NCBI GenBank assembly: GCA_016795295.1
Contig: JAEUHP010000171.1
Location: forward strand, 1-64,000
Source: Planctomycetota bacterium
GTDB lineage: Bacteria > Planctomycetota > UBA1135 > UBA2386
Direction: 5' to 3'
DNA: 64,000 nucleotides
The notes under the pieces: model-generated
The model's input: the letters and a program-made list of their open reading frames with translations, nothing else
What the model was told of the DNA's origin: nothing
Database searches by the model: none
Made by a program: the position numbers and the translations under genes
Shown here: piece by piece, positions 1 to 8,928 of the stretch
Layout of the letters: the number at the start of each line of letters is the position of its first letter
Numbering within the stretch: position 1 is the stretch's first letter

Positions 1-46
1 CTCCAGCACTTCGCTGGCAGCGATCCCCTTTTTCCCCGAGGTTCAG

Positions 47-553
47 ATGAAGCTGCAACTCGTTCTCAAGGTGTCGGGTGCGCTGCTCGTGGCCGCCCTT
101 GCCGGCGCGAGCAGCATGCTGCTGTATCTCCGCCAGGAGCAATCGAGCGCCGTCTCGCTCGGCGGTTCGGATCCTCACGGATTCGAGCTGCTGTGTCGGG
201 ACTGGGTCAGCACCGACCGCACCGTTCGTTTCGAGCAGGTCCGGGCGCAAATTCTGCTCGGCCGGGAAGAGCGACTCCGTCAGGTGAGCTTCCTCGTCTA
301 CGTCGATGTCGACGACGACGGGTGGTACTCACGTGGCGACAAGCTCGTCCAGGCCGGGTCAGTCGAAGCACCGGACGGGGCGTGCAGACTCGACCTCGGG
401 AGCTTCGAGGTTGTGGATGCGGGCACGATTATCGATGCGGCGACCGGCAGGCCTCCGCACGGCTATCTGCGCTGGCAGATTGACGTGCGCAAGGTCAATG
501 CCGACGAGCCGTGGTCCATCGCCCGCGATACCGGGGTCAGACGTCTGCAGTAG
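47..553 (+). CDS. Membrane-anchored hypothetical protein
   Basis: 168 residues. A hydrophobic stretch at about residues 7-27 looks like a signal anchor, followed by a soluble domain of about 140 residues that would sit outside the cytoplasm. The soluble part contains DVDDDGWYSRGDK, an acidic loop resembling a calcium-binding or beta-sandwich turn, but I do not recognise a family. GAGG lies 5 nt before the ATG and supports this start. The gene ends a few bases from the decayed transposase fragment on the opposite strand. Its upstream context lies outside the window. Function unknown. Confidence 0.6.
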   Translation: MKLQLVLKVSGALLVAALAGASSMLLYLRQEQSSAVSLGGSDPHGFELLCRDWVSTDRTVRFEQVRAQILLGREERLRQVSFLVYVDVDDDGWYSRGDKLVQAGSVEAPDGACRLDLGSFEVVDAGTIIDAATGRPPHGYLRWQIDVRKVNADEPWSIARDTGVRRLQ

Positions 554-556
554 CTG

Positions 557-885
557 GTGCCAGCGCGCAGAGACGTTCCATCAACACATCCTGCGTCATC
601 ACCACCGCGGTCGTGCCATCCCGCCAACGCTTCTTCGCCGCATACCCGACCCTGCCCCCACCGAGCCCCACCAGCCGCGACTCGGCCACCGCTGGACGGC
701 CAGCATGGCGTTACAGCTTCTCGAGACGTTCCCGATCCCCGGCCGCCACCCACGCGCCTGCGTGCAGCGAGAAGCCGTCAGCTTCCACGCACAGCGGCCC
801 CTTGCGCCGCGGTCCCGAGCCACTGCGCGTGCTGGCGATCCCGGCGGGTGCTGTGATCAACACCCGATCACCACGGCGCAGCTCA
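557..885 (-). pseudogene. Decayed IS91-family (Y2) transposase fragment
   Basis: Read on the minus strand, this stretch encodes GPLCVEADGFSLHAGAWV, then AAGDRERLEKL, a TAA stop at about 711, and in the same frame RHAGRPAVAESRL, AAKKRWRDGTTAVV and DVLMERLCAL. From memory of the family, this order (GFSLHA, then D-R-x-x-LE-x-L-C-R-Y, RPAVA-x-x-RL, K-x-x-W-x-DGT, LLERL-x-ALVP) belongs to the C-terminal half of IS91-type transposases. Only about 110 codons remain. There is an internal nonsense codon, no catalytic tyrosine region, and the C-terminal end is cut. It abuts the stop codon of the pre-peptidase gene, so the element probably decayed in place or arrived as a fragment. No terminal repeats were recognised. 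Confidence 0.7.
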
Positions 886-892
886 CCGCAGA

Positions 893-2593
893 TCAGTAGC
901 TGCGTTCGCCGACCAGCATGCGCGCGTCGTTGGACATCGACACCCCGAGCGGGTTGTTCGCCATGTCCACCAGCATCGCCTGCATGAAGAACGGCAGCCC
1001 GCGCACCGCCTGGCTCGCCGGGAACCGGTACTCGATCCAGCCCACGCCGGCACCGTCGGTGACCATGAACGACGACATCAGCGGATCGACGCGCACCATG
1101 CATTTGTTGAACGCGTTCGGTTCGGCCGGGGTCAGGTCGTACGGCAGCGGGATGGTGTTGCCGACCGCCAGCTCCCGCGAGAAGCCGAAGATCGGGATCG
1201 CGATGGCGTTCGGCAGGGTGTTCTGCAGGCGCACCACGAACGTCGAGCCGGCCATCGGCACCTCGGTGGAAGCAACCGTCAGCGCCGGCCGCAGGCCGTT
1301 GGAGCCTGGGCAGGCGTTGGTCGACGGCGGCTGCGCGTTCCACGCGGCCGCGACGAACATGGCGTCCGTGGCCGCGGTGTAGACCACGTAGTCCCCGGTG
1401 GCGGCGAACGCACCGCCATAGGCCGCCAGGAAGTAGACGCCGGCCTGGGGCAAGGTGAAGATCAAGCGGCCGTGGCTGCCCGGACCGCCGCTGGTGGCGG
1501 TGGACAGCAGTGTGCCGCTCAGATCGTACAGGCGCAGATCCTGGTTGGTGGTCGGCGTCGGCGAACCACTGTCACACATCGCGGCGATGGTGGTCGGGCC
1601 GTTGACGGAGAACGCGAACCAGTCCTCTTCGTTGCTGCCGCTGCAGAAGCCCGTCAGCGTGTCGCCGAGCTGGAACGCGGCCGCGCCGAAGGTGGTGTTG
1701 TTCGGTTCCGGACCTTCGGCGATCAGGTTGGTGCCCGGCATGGCCAGGAGCCGCGTGCGCAGCGCGTACTTGCCGGTCTTGGTGTAGTTGAAGGGTGCCG
1801 TGCCAGCCGCGGCGGTGCCCGCGTCGACCTGGATCGCATAGTTGCCCGGCAGCAGGGCGGTCGGGTGCGCCAGGTTGAACGCGCGGTGGCTGGTCGCCAG
1901 CGAGCTGGCGGTGCCGAACGCGGTGTAGACACCCGGGTTCACTTCCTGGAAGAACGACAGCCGCGTGTTGTCGAGCTGGGGCACACCGCCGTCGTCGTAG
2001 CAGATCGCCTGCACGATGCTGCGCGTGGTCACGCTGAACGTGTACCAATCGGTGTCGGTCGGTGCGGCCAGCGAACCCTCGATGGTGTCGCCGAGCGTGA
2101 TCGGCGTCGGCACGCCACCCAGGCCCGGGTCGCCGTTCGGCTCCGGACCTTCGACGGTCTGGATCGCGAGCGCCGGCAGCACGATGAAGTCGAGACCGTA
2201 GTCACCGGCCGTGGTGCCGGTCTTGCCGACCACCTGCACGGTGTAGCTGCCGGCCGGCAGCGTGGCGCCCAGGTCGCTGAGCAGGCCGGAGGCGTTGTCG
2301 TTCCAGGCCAACCGGGTGGTGCCGGCGGCATCGAACAAGAACACCACGGTGTCGACGCTCGGATTGACGCTGAAGTTGCCGGTGGTGCGCAGGTGCACCT
2401 GCCCGCTGCCGGCCAAGGTGAACTGGAACCAGTCCTGGTCGCCGGCGGCGAGGTTTGCGGTGACTTGGCTGCCCGGGATCAGGACCTGGGCCTGGGCCAG
2501 GGTGTCGTTGGGCTCGACTTCAGCGACACGCTGAGCCGTAAGACCGCCGGCGAGCGCCAGCACGGACGGGAGAAGGGGCGAAATGCGGAGCAT
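893..2593 (-). CDS. Secreted protein with three pre-peptidase (PPC) domains
   Basis: 566 residues starting MLRISPLLPS, with a clear signal peptide ending near LTAQ. Three successive bacterial pre-peptidase C-terminal (PPC) beta-sandwich domains can be seen, each opening with an E-x-EPN motif (VEPNDT, GPEPNGD, GPEPNNT) and carrying a DWF/DWY-x-F strand (DQDWFQF, DTDWYTF, EEDWFAF). The last ~130 residues form a separate module starting near NACPGSNGLRP; a similar module ends the Kelch-like protein at 36327-38528. There is no protease domain, so a structural or adhesive role outside the cell is likely. It is the last gene of a minus-strand run and lies 80 bp after the DUF4139-like gene. A longer in-frame reading upstream lacks a signal peptide and was rejected. 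Confidence 0.8.
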   Translation of the reverse strand: MLRISPLLPSVLALAGGLTAQRVAEVEPNDTLAQAQVLIPGSQVTANLAAGDQDWFQFTLAGSGQVHLRTTGNFSVNPSVDTVVFLFDAAGTTRLAWNDNASGLLSDLGATLPAGSYTVQVVGKTGTTAGDYGLDFIVLPALAIQTVEGPEPNGDPGLGGVPTPITLGDTIEGSLAAPTDTDWYTFSVTTRSIVQAICYDDGGVPQLDNTRLSFFQEVNPGVYTAFGTASSLATSHRAFNLAHPTALLPGNYAIQVDAGTAAAGTAPFNYTKTGKYALRTRLLAMPGTNLIAEGPEPNNTTFGAAAFQLGDTLTGFCSGSNEEDWFAFSVNGPTTIAAMCDSGSPTPTTNQDLRLYDLSGTLLSTATSGGPGSHGRLIFTLPQAGVYFLAAYGGAFAATGDYVVYTAATDAMFVAAAWNAQPPSTNACPGSNGLRPALTVASTEVPMAGSTFVVRLQNTLPNAIAIPIFGFSRELAVGNTIPLPYDLTPAEPNAFNKCMVRVDPLMSSFMVTDGAGVGWIEYRFPASQAVRGLPFFMQAMLVDMANNPLGVSMSNDARMLVGERSY

Positions 2594-2673
2594 CGTGCCC
2601 AGGAGGCGCCATCCCGCGGCTTTCGGCCGGCAGATTCTGCGTTCCCAGCGCTCCCGCTCGCCGTGATTCCCCT

Positions 2674-4356
2674 CTACTGCCAGAAGTAGTGCCACTTGGC
2701 ATCCAACTGCAGCGACTGCCCGGGCTCCAGGCGCACGGTCCACTTCGCCTCGCCAAAGCCGTTGTGGCGGAACCACCACCAGGGCCAGCTCCACCACGAC
2801 CACCACACTGGCCGCTCCTGACCATCCCACAGCTGCGCGCCATCGAGCTGGCGCTGCTGTCCGCCGCCGCCGACCTCGTCGAGCAGGCCGAGCACCCGCC
2901 GGGTCACTTCCAGGTCGATCGCCACGGCCTTGCGGTTCTGCAGCGCGACGGCGCCCGTGAGATCGATGCGGTTGTAGGTTTCGTTGCCGAACCGCTGCCC
3001 ACCCGGTTGGCGTTTGCTCTCCTGACACTGCACCTCGACGTGCACGTCGATCGCGGTGTTGATCTCCAGGTCGGTCGAAGCCCCAACCGGCGTGTAACGC
3101 ATGCGCCCCTGGGCCAGGATCCGCCCGCGCTGCAACACCAGCGCCGGCGCGGTGGTGAACGGCGCCGAGCCACCGTTGGTGAGCCGCAACACGTGCCGCG
3201 CCTTCGGCGCCGCCAGTTCGCGCAGCAGGTCGAAAGCGCGCTGGTCGTTCGCCGCCTGCTGCAGTTCGACCGGCGGCGTGAACGGCACGTCGAGCCGGTA
3301 GACGTCGCGGTAGGCGATCGCGAACGACGCGATCGGCACCACCAGCCGCTCCCCCTTGGCCACGGTGACCCCGTCCAGGGTGTAGACGAACAAGTCCTCG
3401 GCCTGTTCGCCGCCTTGCACCGTCGGGTCGTTGGGCTGGGGCGGAGGTTCGACGGCGAACCCGGCCCCCTGGGTCATGATCGAGTTGCCGAGCACCTGCG
3501 CGAACTGGCTGTCGTGCCGCGCCCGGTGCGCCACTTGCGCCACTTCCTGCTGCAAGGAGATGGGATCGACCAATCCGGCGAACTCGAACTTCGGCACGCC
3601 GACGACCAGGTGCACGCGGGCGTCCACGAGGTCGATCAAGTCGTTCTGCAGCGTCGCTTCGAGCTGCACCTGGGCGCCGCCCTTGCCGTCGACGTCGATG
3701 CGGTAGGCGGGAATCCAGCGCAGGCCGCTCTGCACGTACATGACACCAACCCGGGCCCCGGCCGCACCTGCGTCCACGTCGAGCGTGAGGCGTTGGCGCT
3801 CGCGGGCAACCCGCTGGGAAGTCGCCACGGCGCCGCGGATCTCGACCTCGCGCAGGCTGGCCAGCGAAACGGCCCGCACCGAGGTCTCGGTGGCGATCAG
3901 CACCAGATCCCCGTCCTGTCCAGGCTGCACCGCGGGCAGTTCGCGCACGGTGCCTTCGCAGCGCTGGTTCTGCTGGTCCGTCAGCACCACCTGCTTGCCG
4001 AGATTGGCCCGCAGCAGGCGCCGAAAGTCGGCCGCCGGCTCGTCCACCTCGACCTTCTGCACGGAAGACCGAGCGGCGACCAGACGCGCCCCTTCGGTGG
4101 CGTACGGCCAGAAGGTGCCGAGCACCGGAACGGGCAGTTCGTCGAGCACCACCTGGCGGCGGCCCGTGCCGCCCAGCGGCTGGTCGCGCAGCAGGTAGGC
4201 GTGGCCATCCTTGAAGACGGTGACCTCGCGCACCGGCAGGTTGGCGGCGGAACTGGCCGTCGGGGCCTGGGCGTCGAGAGGCCCAAAGGCCGAGTGCAGA
4301 GCGACGAACAGCAGGAACGGTGCGGGGAGCGCGCCAGCGGCAATCGGGTTACGCAT
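2674..4356 (-). CDS. DUF4139/DUF4140-like exported protein with Trp-rich tail
   Basis: 560 residues with an N-terminal signal peptide (hydrophobic core about residues 8-28, cleavage near LDAQ). The mature start, REVTVFKDGHAYLLRD, resembles the DUF4140 N-terminal domain, and SGLRWIPAYRIDV at about residue 210 matches the DUF4139 pattern W-x-P-x-Y. Members are annotated as mucoidy-inhibitor-A-like or as uncharacterised beta-rich exported proteins. The unusual part is near the C terminus: residues 518-528 hold eight tryptophans in eleven residues (WWSWWSWPWWW), encoded by a run of TGG codons, followed by an ordinary beta-like end. It may form an aromatic binding patch. The family call is moderate. 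Confidence 0.7.
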   Translation of the reverse strand: MRNPIAAGALPAPFLLFVALHSAFGPLDAQAPTASSAANLPVREVTVFKDGHAYLLRDQPLGGTGRRQVVLDELPVPVLGTFWPYATEGARLVAARSSVQKVEVDEPAADFRRLLRANLGKQVVLTDQQNQRCEGTVRELPAVQPGQDGDLVLIATETSVRAVSLASLREVEIRGAVATSQRVARERQRLTLDVDAGAAGARVGVMYVQSGLRWIPAYRIDVDGKGGAQVQLEATLQNDLIDLVDARVHLVVGVPKFEFAGLVDPISLQQEVAQVAHRARHDSQFAQVLGNSIMTQGAGFAVEPPPQPNDPTVQGGEQAEDLFVYTLDGVTVAKGERLVVPIASFAIAYRDVYRLDVPFTPPVELQQAANDQRAFDLLRELAAPKARHVLRLTNGGSAPFTTAPALVLQRGRILAQGRMRYTPVGASTDLEINTAIDVHVEVQCQESKRQPGGQRFGNETYNRIDLTGAVALQNRKAVAIDLEVTRRVLGLLDEVGGGGQQRQLDGAQLWDGQERPVWWSWWSWPWWWFRHNGFGEAKWTVRLEPGQSLQLDAKWHYFWQ

Positions 4357-4464
4357 GCAGGATCCGTGGGAGCCGCCTTGGACGGCACGCCGCGCCGTTT
4401 GTTCCCGGCAATGGTTGTTCCCAGCAATGGCGCAGGTTCGCGACGGCCCGCGCCCGGCCGGCGC

Positions 4465-5577
4465 CTACTTCGACCCGTCCATCCACAGCTCCTTGGCCTT
4501 CTTCAGGTTGTCGTTCTTCGGGTCGGTGGCGATCGCCTTGTCCATCAGCGCGAACGCCTCCTTGCGCAGGTTGTTCACGTTCAGCAGCGCCGCGTGCAAG
4601 TACATCGCGTTGGCGAAGAACGCCGGATCCGGCGTGGCCTTGTGCTCCTTCTCGACTTCCTTCAGCACCTTGTCGCTGACGTCGAGCACGCGCTTCAGGA
4701 TGGTCTTGTCGAGCTTCTCCAGCTCCTTCCACGCCTCGTAGGCCTTGGCCACGACGTTCTGCCCCCAGCCCAGCACCTGCTCCGGCGGGATGTACTTCCA
4801 CGCCTTCTCGGCGGCGTCCACTGCGACCCGCAGGTTGTCGCGCTGCCACTCGACCGAGGCGACCCGGTCCCAACCGAGGAACAGGATGCGCTTGCTCTTC
4901 TGCCGCGCCAAGAACTCGCGCAGCGGCCGCAGGTCGTAGTCCTTCAGGTCGCCCGCGGCGGCCATCTGGTCGGTCAGCTTGAGCAGCATCGCTTCGGCGG
5001 CCGGTTCGCTCAGCGCCTTCGGCTCCTTCGCCACCACCGCGTCGAGCACCGCGACCGACGCGGCGCGGTCGCCGAGGGCGCGCAGTTTGCGCACCAGCTC
5101 CATCTGCAGGCCGAGGTCCGCGGGCGCGTCCGCCGCCGCCTTGCGCAGCGTCGGGAGGGTCTTGGTGCCAGCCTTGATGCGTTGCACTTCGGTCAGGAAC
5201 TCGGCCTTCGGCACATAGCCGACCACGCCGTCGACGACCTTGCCGTCCGGGTCCAGGAACAGCACCGTCGGCACTTTGGCCACGCCGTACTTCTTCAGCA
5301 CCGCGTCGTGGGCGGCTTCGCCGAACTTCGCGCCCATGCAGACGAAGTCGCCGAGCACGGCGGCGACGTCCTTCTCCGCCAGCGTGCCGCCGAACATCGC
5401 CTTGCAATTGCCGTCGTCGTCGCGCCAGGCGTACAGCACCAGCTGGCCCGCAGGCTTGGCCTTGGCCGCCGCGAGGGCCTCGTCGAACGGTTTCGACCAC
5501 CATTCGATCGACTGAGCGGACAGCGGCAGGGCCGCGAGAGTGAGGATCAGGGCGAACCGGGCAGCGCGCATGGCCAT
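4465..5577 (-). CDS. Exported thioredoxin-fold protein with helical repeat tail
   Basis: 370 residues. Signal peptide about 1-24 (MAMRAARFALILTLAALPL). Residues ~25-130 have a thioredoxin-like layout: a YAWRDDDGNCKAM segment where WCxxC would be, then KYGVAKVPTVLFLDPDG, which contains the cis-proline strand (VPT). Only one cysteine occupies the active-site region, so a normal CxxC dithiol is absent. The remaining ~230 residues are helical with a TPR-like flavour (KEAFALMDKAIATDPKNDNL). A role in the envelope, possibly as a scaffold rather than an oxidoreductase, is inference. Two in-frame ATGs (5577 and 5571) lie two codons apart; neither has a good Shine-Dalgarno. Confidence 0.75.
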   Translation of the reverse strand: MAMRAARFALILTLAALPLSAQSIEWWSKPFDEALAAAKAKPAGQLVLYAWRDDDGNCKAMFGGTLAEKDVAAVLGDFVCMGAKFGEAAHDAVLKKYGVAKVPTVLFLDPDGKVVDGVVGYVPKAEFLTEVQRIKAGTKTLPTLRKAAADAPADLGLQMELVRKLRALGDRAASVAVLDAVVAKEPKALSEPAAEAMLLKLTDQMAAAGDLKDYDLRPLREFLARQKSKRILFLGWDRVASVEWQRDNLRVAVDAAEKAWKYIPPEQVLGWGQNVVAKAYEAWKELEKLDKTILKRVLDVSDKVLKEVEKEHKATPDPAFFANAMYLHAALLNVNNLRKEAFALMDKAIATDPKNDNLKKAKELWMDGSK

Positions 5578-5645
5578 AGCATGGCTCGCGACCTCGAAAC
5601 GCGCACGTACAACCGAGCCACCCCGCGCCGCGGGGTGGCCGCAGC

Positions 5646-6557
5646 TCAATCCAGCATGGCGCTGGCCAGCACCGCCACCCCGGCGATGTCCTCGGCCGAA
5701 CAGCCCCGGGACAGGTCCAGGTAGGGCTTCGCCAGGCCTTGCAGCAACGGCCCGTACGCCGCGAACCCCGCCAGGCGCTCGGTGAGCTTGTAGGCGATGT
5801 TGCCGGCGTCGAGATCCGGGAACACGAACACGTTCGCCCGCCCCGCGAGCGGACTGTCCGGGCACTTGCGCGCCGCCACCGCCGGCACGTAGGCGGCGTC
5901 GAACTGCAGCTCGCCGTCGCTCGCCAACTCGGGGTGGGCCGCGCGGAACTTCGCCGCCGCCGTCCGCATCTTGTCCACGCGCGCGTGCTCGGCACTGCCG
6001 CGGGTGCTGAACGACAAGAATGCCACGCGTGGGGCCTGCCCGGTGAAGCGCCGGTGGTTCGCGGCCGTGGCCGCGGCGATGTGCACGAGCTGGTCGGCGT
6101 CCGGATCGGGCACCACCCCGCAGTCGGCGAACGACAGCACTTCGGCGCCGCGCACCATCAAGAACAGCGACGACACCAGCGGCAATCCCGGCGCGGTGCC
6201 GATGCAGTGGAGTCCGGCGCGGATCACCGCGGCGGTGGCGTGCGCAGCTCCGGTCACGCCGGCATCGGCGTGGCCGAGCGCCACCAGCCCCGCCCCGAAC
6301 ACCACCGGATCGCTGGCCAGGGTCGCCGCCGCCGCCGCCGTGAGCCCTTTCGCGCCGCGCCTCTGCAGCAGCAGCTCCACCACTGCGGCGTGCCGCGCAT
6401 CGGCGGCCGGCTCGGGCACCCAGACCACTTCGCACAGTTGGTCGCGCTGCAGCAGTTCGCGGGCCGCGACCGTGCGCGGATCACGCGTCTCGGGCAGCAC
6501 GATGCGGGCGCGGCGCGCCTTGGCGCGGCGCCGCAGTTCGGCCAGGACATCGCTCAT
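5646..6557 (-). CDS. pta: Phosphate acetyl/butyryltransferase
   Basis: 303 residues, the size of the stand-alone catalytic domain of phosphotransacetylase. It begins [24 protein letters not shown], the usual N-terminal RIVLPE-x-xDPR motif, and carries [34 protein letters not shown] and [12 protein letters not shown], all family hallmarks. It interconverts acetyl-CoA plus phosphate and acetyl phosphate plus CoA. No acetate kinase is adjacent. It lies between the sigma-54 activator (83 bp upstream) and the thioredoxin-fold gene, in the same direction, so co-transcription is possible. A related phosphobutyryltransferase cannot be excluded from motifs alone. Confidence 0.88.
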   Translation of the reverse strand: MSDVLAELRRRAKARRARIVLPETRDPRTVAARELLQRDQLCEVVWVPEPAADARHAAVVELLLQRRGAKGLTAAAAATLASDPVVFGAGLVALGHADAGVTGAAHATAAVIRAGLHCIGTAPGLPLVSSLFLMVRGAEVLSFADCGVVPDPDADQLVHIAAATAANHRRFTGQAPRVAFLSFSTRGSAEHARVDKMRTAAAKFRAAHPELASDGELQFDAAYVPAVAARKCPDSPLAGRANVFVFPDLDAGNIAYKLTERLAGFAAYGPLLQGLAKPYLDLSRGCSAEDIAGVAVLASAMLD

Positions 6558-6639
6558 GGCGGCAGGACTCTCGGCGACCTCACGGCTGTTTGCAAGGCGG
6601 GCGAGCGCTGCGCCAACCGGCCCGCCCTGGCCGTCCGGC

Positions 6640-8262
6640 TCAACCGTCAGGGCCCTCGCGCCCGAGTTTGCCGTAGAGCGTGCGCCGTCCGATGCCCAAC
6701 AACCGCGCCGCTTCGGCCTTGTTGCCTTTGGTGGCCAGCAGCGCCTGCTCGATCGCCCAGCGCTCCAGCGCGCCCAGGTCGAACGTGGCCGGCGGCGCCG
6801 CATGGCTCGCGGCCCCGGCACCGCCACTCGCGAGACCAGCAGCCCCCGCCGGGCCGCCGATTTCCGGCGACAGCCACTCGGCGCGGAGTTCGCCCCCGGC
6901 AGCCAAAGCGCACAAACGCTGCAGTTCGTTGCGCAACTGCCGCACGTTGCCCGGCCAGGTCCGCGCCCGCAGCGCGGCGCGCAGTTCGACCCCACACGGC
7001 GGCACGGCCCGGCCCGCCGCGGCAGCGATCTGCTGCAGGAAGTGGTCGACCAGGAGGCCGAGATCGTCGCCGCGCTCGCGCAGCGGCGGCAGCTGCACGG
7101 TCACCACCGCCAGCCGGAAATAGAGGTCCTCGCGCAGCCGCCCCTCGGCCACGGCCCGCGCCGGCTCCCGGTTGGTCGCCGCCACCACCCGCGCATCGAT
7201 CGCGAACTCGCGGTCGCCTCCCACCGGGCGGACCATCCGCTGCTCCAGCGCCCGCAGCAGCTTGGCCTGGGCCTCGGGCGGCAGCTCGGTGACTTCGTCG
7301 AGGAACAGCGTGCCACCGGCCGCCTGGCGCAGCAGTCCGGCGCGTTCGCGATCGGCACCGGTGAAGGCACCCTTGACGTGGCCGAACAGCTCCGATTCGA
7401 ACAGCTCCGGCGTGATCGCCGCGCAGTTCACCGCCACGAACTCGCCGCGCCGGCGGGCCGACGCGCCGTGCAGGCCCCGGGCCGCCAGCTCCTTGCCGGT
7501 GCCACTCTCTCCGGTCAGCAACACCGGAAGCTCGGTCTCGGCGATGCGGTCGAGCACCGACAGCGCGCGCACCAGGGCGGGCGATTCGCCGACCAGGCCC
7601 GGGAACGGGTGCCGCAGCTCCCGCCTGGGCAGCTCGGGTGCCGCCAGCACCGCCGCCTGGACCGCCACGCTCGCCTGCAGAGACTGGTTGTCCTGCGCGA
7701 GCTGCGCCGCCTGCGCGCGATTCTGCGCCAACAAGGCGTGCAGGTGCACGACGATCGCGCCCTGGTCGGCGAACGCCATGAGCCACGGCAGATCGGCTTC
7801 GCCGAAGGCCTTGGTCTGGAACCGATGGTCGAGGTAGAGGCAGCCCAACACGGCGTCCCCGACCCGCAGTGGCACGGCCAGGACCGAACGCAAGCGCAGG
7901 TCGGCGACGCTGCGCGCCGCCCCGAGTTCGCCGTCCTGGGCGTCCTCGCTCCACACCGCCTCGCCGCGCAGCGCCCGCTGCAGGATGGTCGACGAGAGCT
8001 TGCGCTCGGCGTTGGCGATCGCTTCGCGGTCGAGGTTGCGCGCCAACTCGACCTTCGCACCCTGCGGCCCCTGCACGACCAGGAAGCCGCGCTCGGCACC
8101 GAACAAGCGCACCGCTTCGTCGACCAGCACGGTCAGCACCTTCTGCTGGTCGGCGGCCGCGGCCAGGCGGTGGTTCACCTGCAGGATCGCCAGGGCGCGC
8201 TGCTGGTCGGCGGGGCGCGGTTCGCCGCGCAGCCGCTTCAGGAACTCGGGCCAGTGTGGCAT
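6640..8262 (-). CDS. GAF-domain sigma-54-dependent transcriptional activator
   Basis: 540 residues. A GAF-type sensory domain occupies about residues 25-175, followed by a short coiled coil and an AAA+ domain (about 215-440) with Walker A GESGTGKE (251-258), the sigma-54 contact loop GAFTGA (298-303) and Walker B GTLFLDE (317-323). A Fis-type helix-turn-helix closes the protein ([20 protein letters not shown]). All residues needed for ATP hydrolysis and sigma-54 remodelling appear intact. The GAF ligand is unknown. It starts 9 bp after the ogt stop codon, so the two genes are almost certainly co-transcribed. A sigma-54 dependent target could not be identified in the window. Confidence 0.92.
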   Translation of the reverse strand: MPHWPEFLKRLRGEPRPADQQRALAILQVNHRLAAAADQQKVLTVLVDEAVRLFGAERGFLVVQGPQGAKVELARNLDREAIANAERKLSSTILQRALRGEAVWSEDAQDGELGAARSVADLRLRSVLAVPLRVGDAVLGCLYLDHRFQTKAFGEADLPWLMAFADQGAIVVHLHALLAQNRAQAAQLAQDNQSLQASVAVQAAVLAAPELPRRELRHPFPGLVGESPALVRALSVLDRIAETELPVLLTGESGTGKELAARGLHGASARRRGEFVAVNCAAITPELFESELFGHVKGAFTGADRERAGLLRQAAGGTLFLDEVTELPPEAQAKLLRALEQRMVRPVGGDREFAIDARVVAATNREPARAVAEGRLREDLYFRLAVVTVQLPPLRERGDDLGLLVDHFLQQIAAAAGRAVPPCGVELRAALRARTWPGNVRQLRNELQRLCALAAGGELRAEWLSPEIGGPAGAAGLASGGAGAASHAAPPATFDLGALERWAIEQALLATKGNKAEAARLLGIGRRTLYGKLGREGPDG

Positions 8263-8271
8263 GGGCGACGC

Positions 8272-8829
8272 TCAGGAAGCCGCAGCCGAGGCCGCGCCGG
8301 TGCGTTCGCGCTGCAGCAGCGCCGCTTTGCGCGCGAGGCCCCAGCGGTAGCCGCCGAGGCGGCCATCGCCGCGCACGACGCGATGGCAGGGCACCACCAC
8401 GGCCAGCGGATTGCGGGCGCAAGCCCCGGCGACGGCACGCACCGCGGTGGGCAGGCCGAGGTCGTTCGCCAGCTGGGCATACGAACGGGTGGTGCCGGCG
8501 GGGATCGCGCGCAAGCCCCGCCAAACGCGCTGCTGGAACGGGCTGCCGCGCGGATCGAGGAGTAGGTCGGCGCGGCCGCCGCCATCGACGGCGGCGAGCA
8601 CGGCGGCGAACCAGGGCGCCCCGGCGCTGGCAGGTTCGCAGTGGGCTCCGGGCAGGCGGGAGCGCAGGTCTTCGAGCAGAGCCGCGGGGTCCTCCCCGAG
8701 CAGGATGGCGACCAGGCCGCGAGCACTGGTGGCCGCCACCACCGTGCCCAGGGTGGAGCTGCCGGAGGCGAACTGCAAGGTCTCGGCGCGGTGCGTGGCG
8801 AGGACCGCGCGCGGCAGGGTGGTCGGCAT
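8272..8829 (-). CDS. ogt: Methylated-DNA-protein cysteine methyltransferase
   Basis: 185 residues. The C-terminal half has the complete acceptor motif VVVPCHRVV with the reactive cysteine at residue 148, preceded by SPFQQRVWRGLRAIPAGTTRSY and followed by LGGYRWGLARKAALL. It transfers alkyl groups from O6-alkylguanine to its own cysteine. The N-terminal ~80 residues match the ribonuclease-like domain of Ada-C/Ogt proteins. No Ada-type N-terminal sensor (zinc-binding four-Cys domain) is present. It faces the beta-lactamase-like gene across a 99-bp divergent region. Its pairing with a sigma-54 activator is unusual and may be incidental. Confidence 0.92.
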   Translation of the reverse strand: MPTTLPRAVLATHRAETLQFASGSSTLGTVVAATSARGLVAILLGEDPAALLEDLRSRLPGAHCEPASAGAPWFAAVLAAVDGGGRADLLLDPRGSPFQQRVWRGLRAIPAGTTRSYAQLANDLGLPTAVRAVAGACARNPLAVVVPCHRVVRGDGRLGGYRWGLARKAALLQRERTGAASAAAS

Positions 8830-8928
8830 GGGCGAGAGCGTGGGCGCCTCGGCCCGCGGGCGCCAGCCCTTCGGCGCGATTCGTCCGCCACCCGAGACAC
8901 GGGGGCCCGTTGCCGAGAGACTACGGCC

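Noticed and set aside
2689-5724. A 1,011-codon plus-strand frame
   Set aside because: Antisense to the DUF4139-like and thioredoxin-fold genes; His/Arg-rich composition without motifs.
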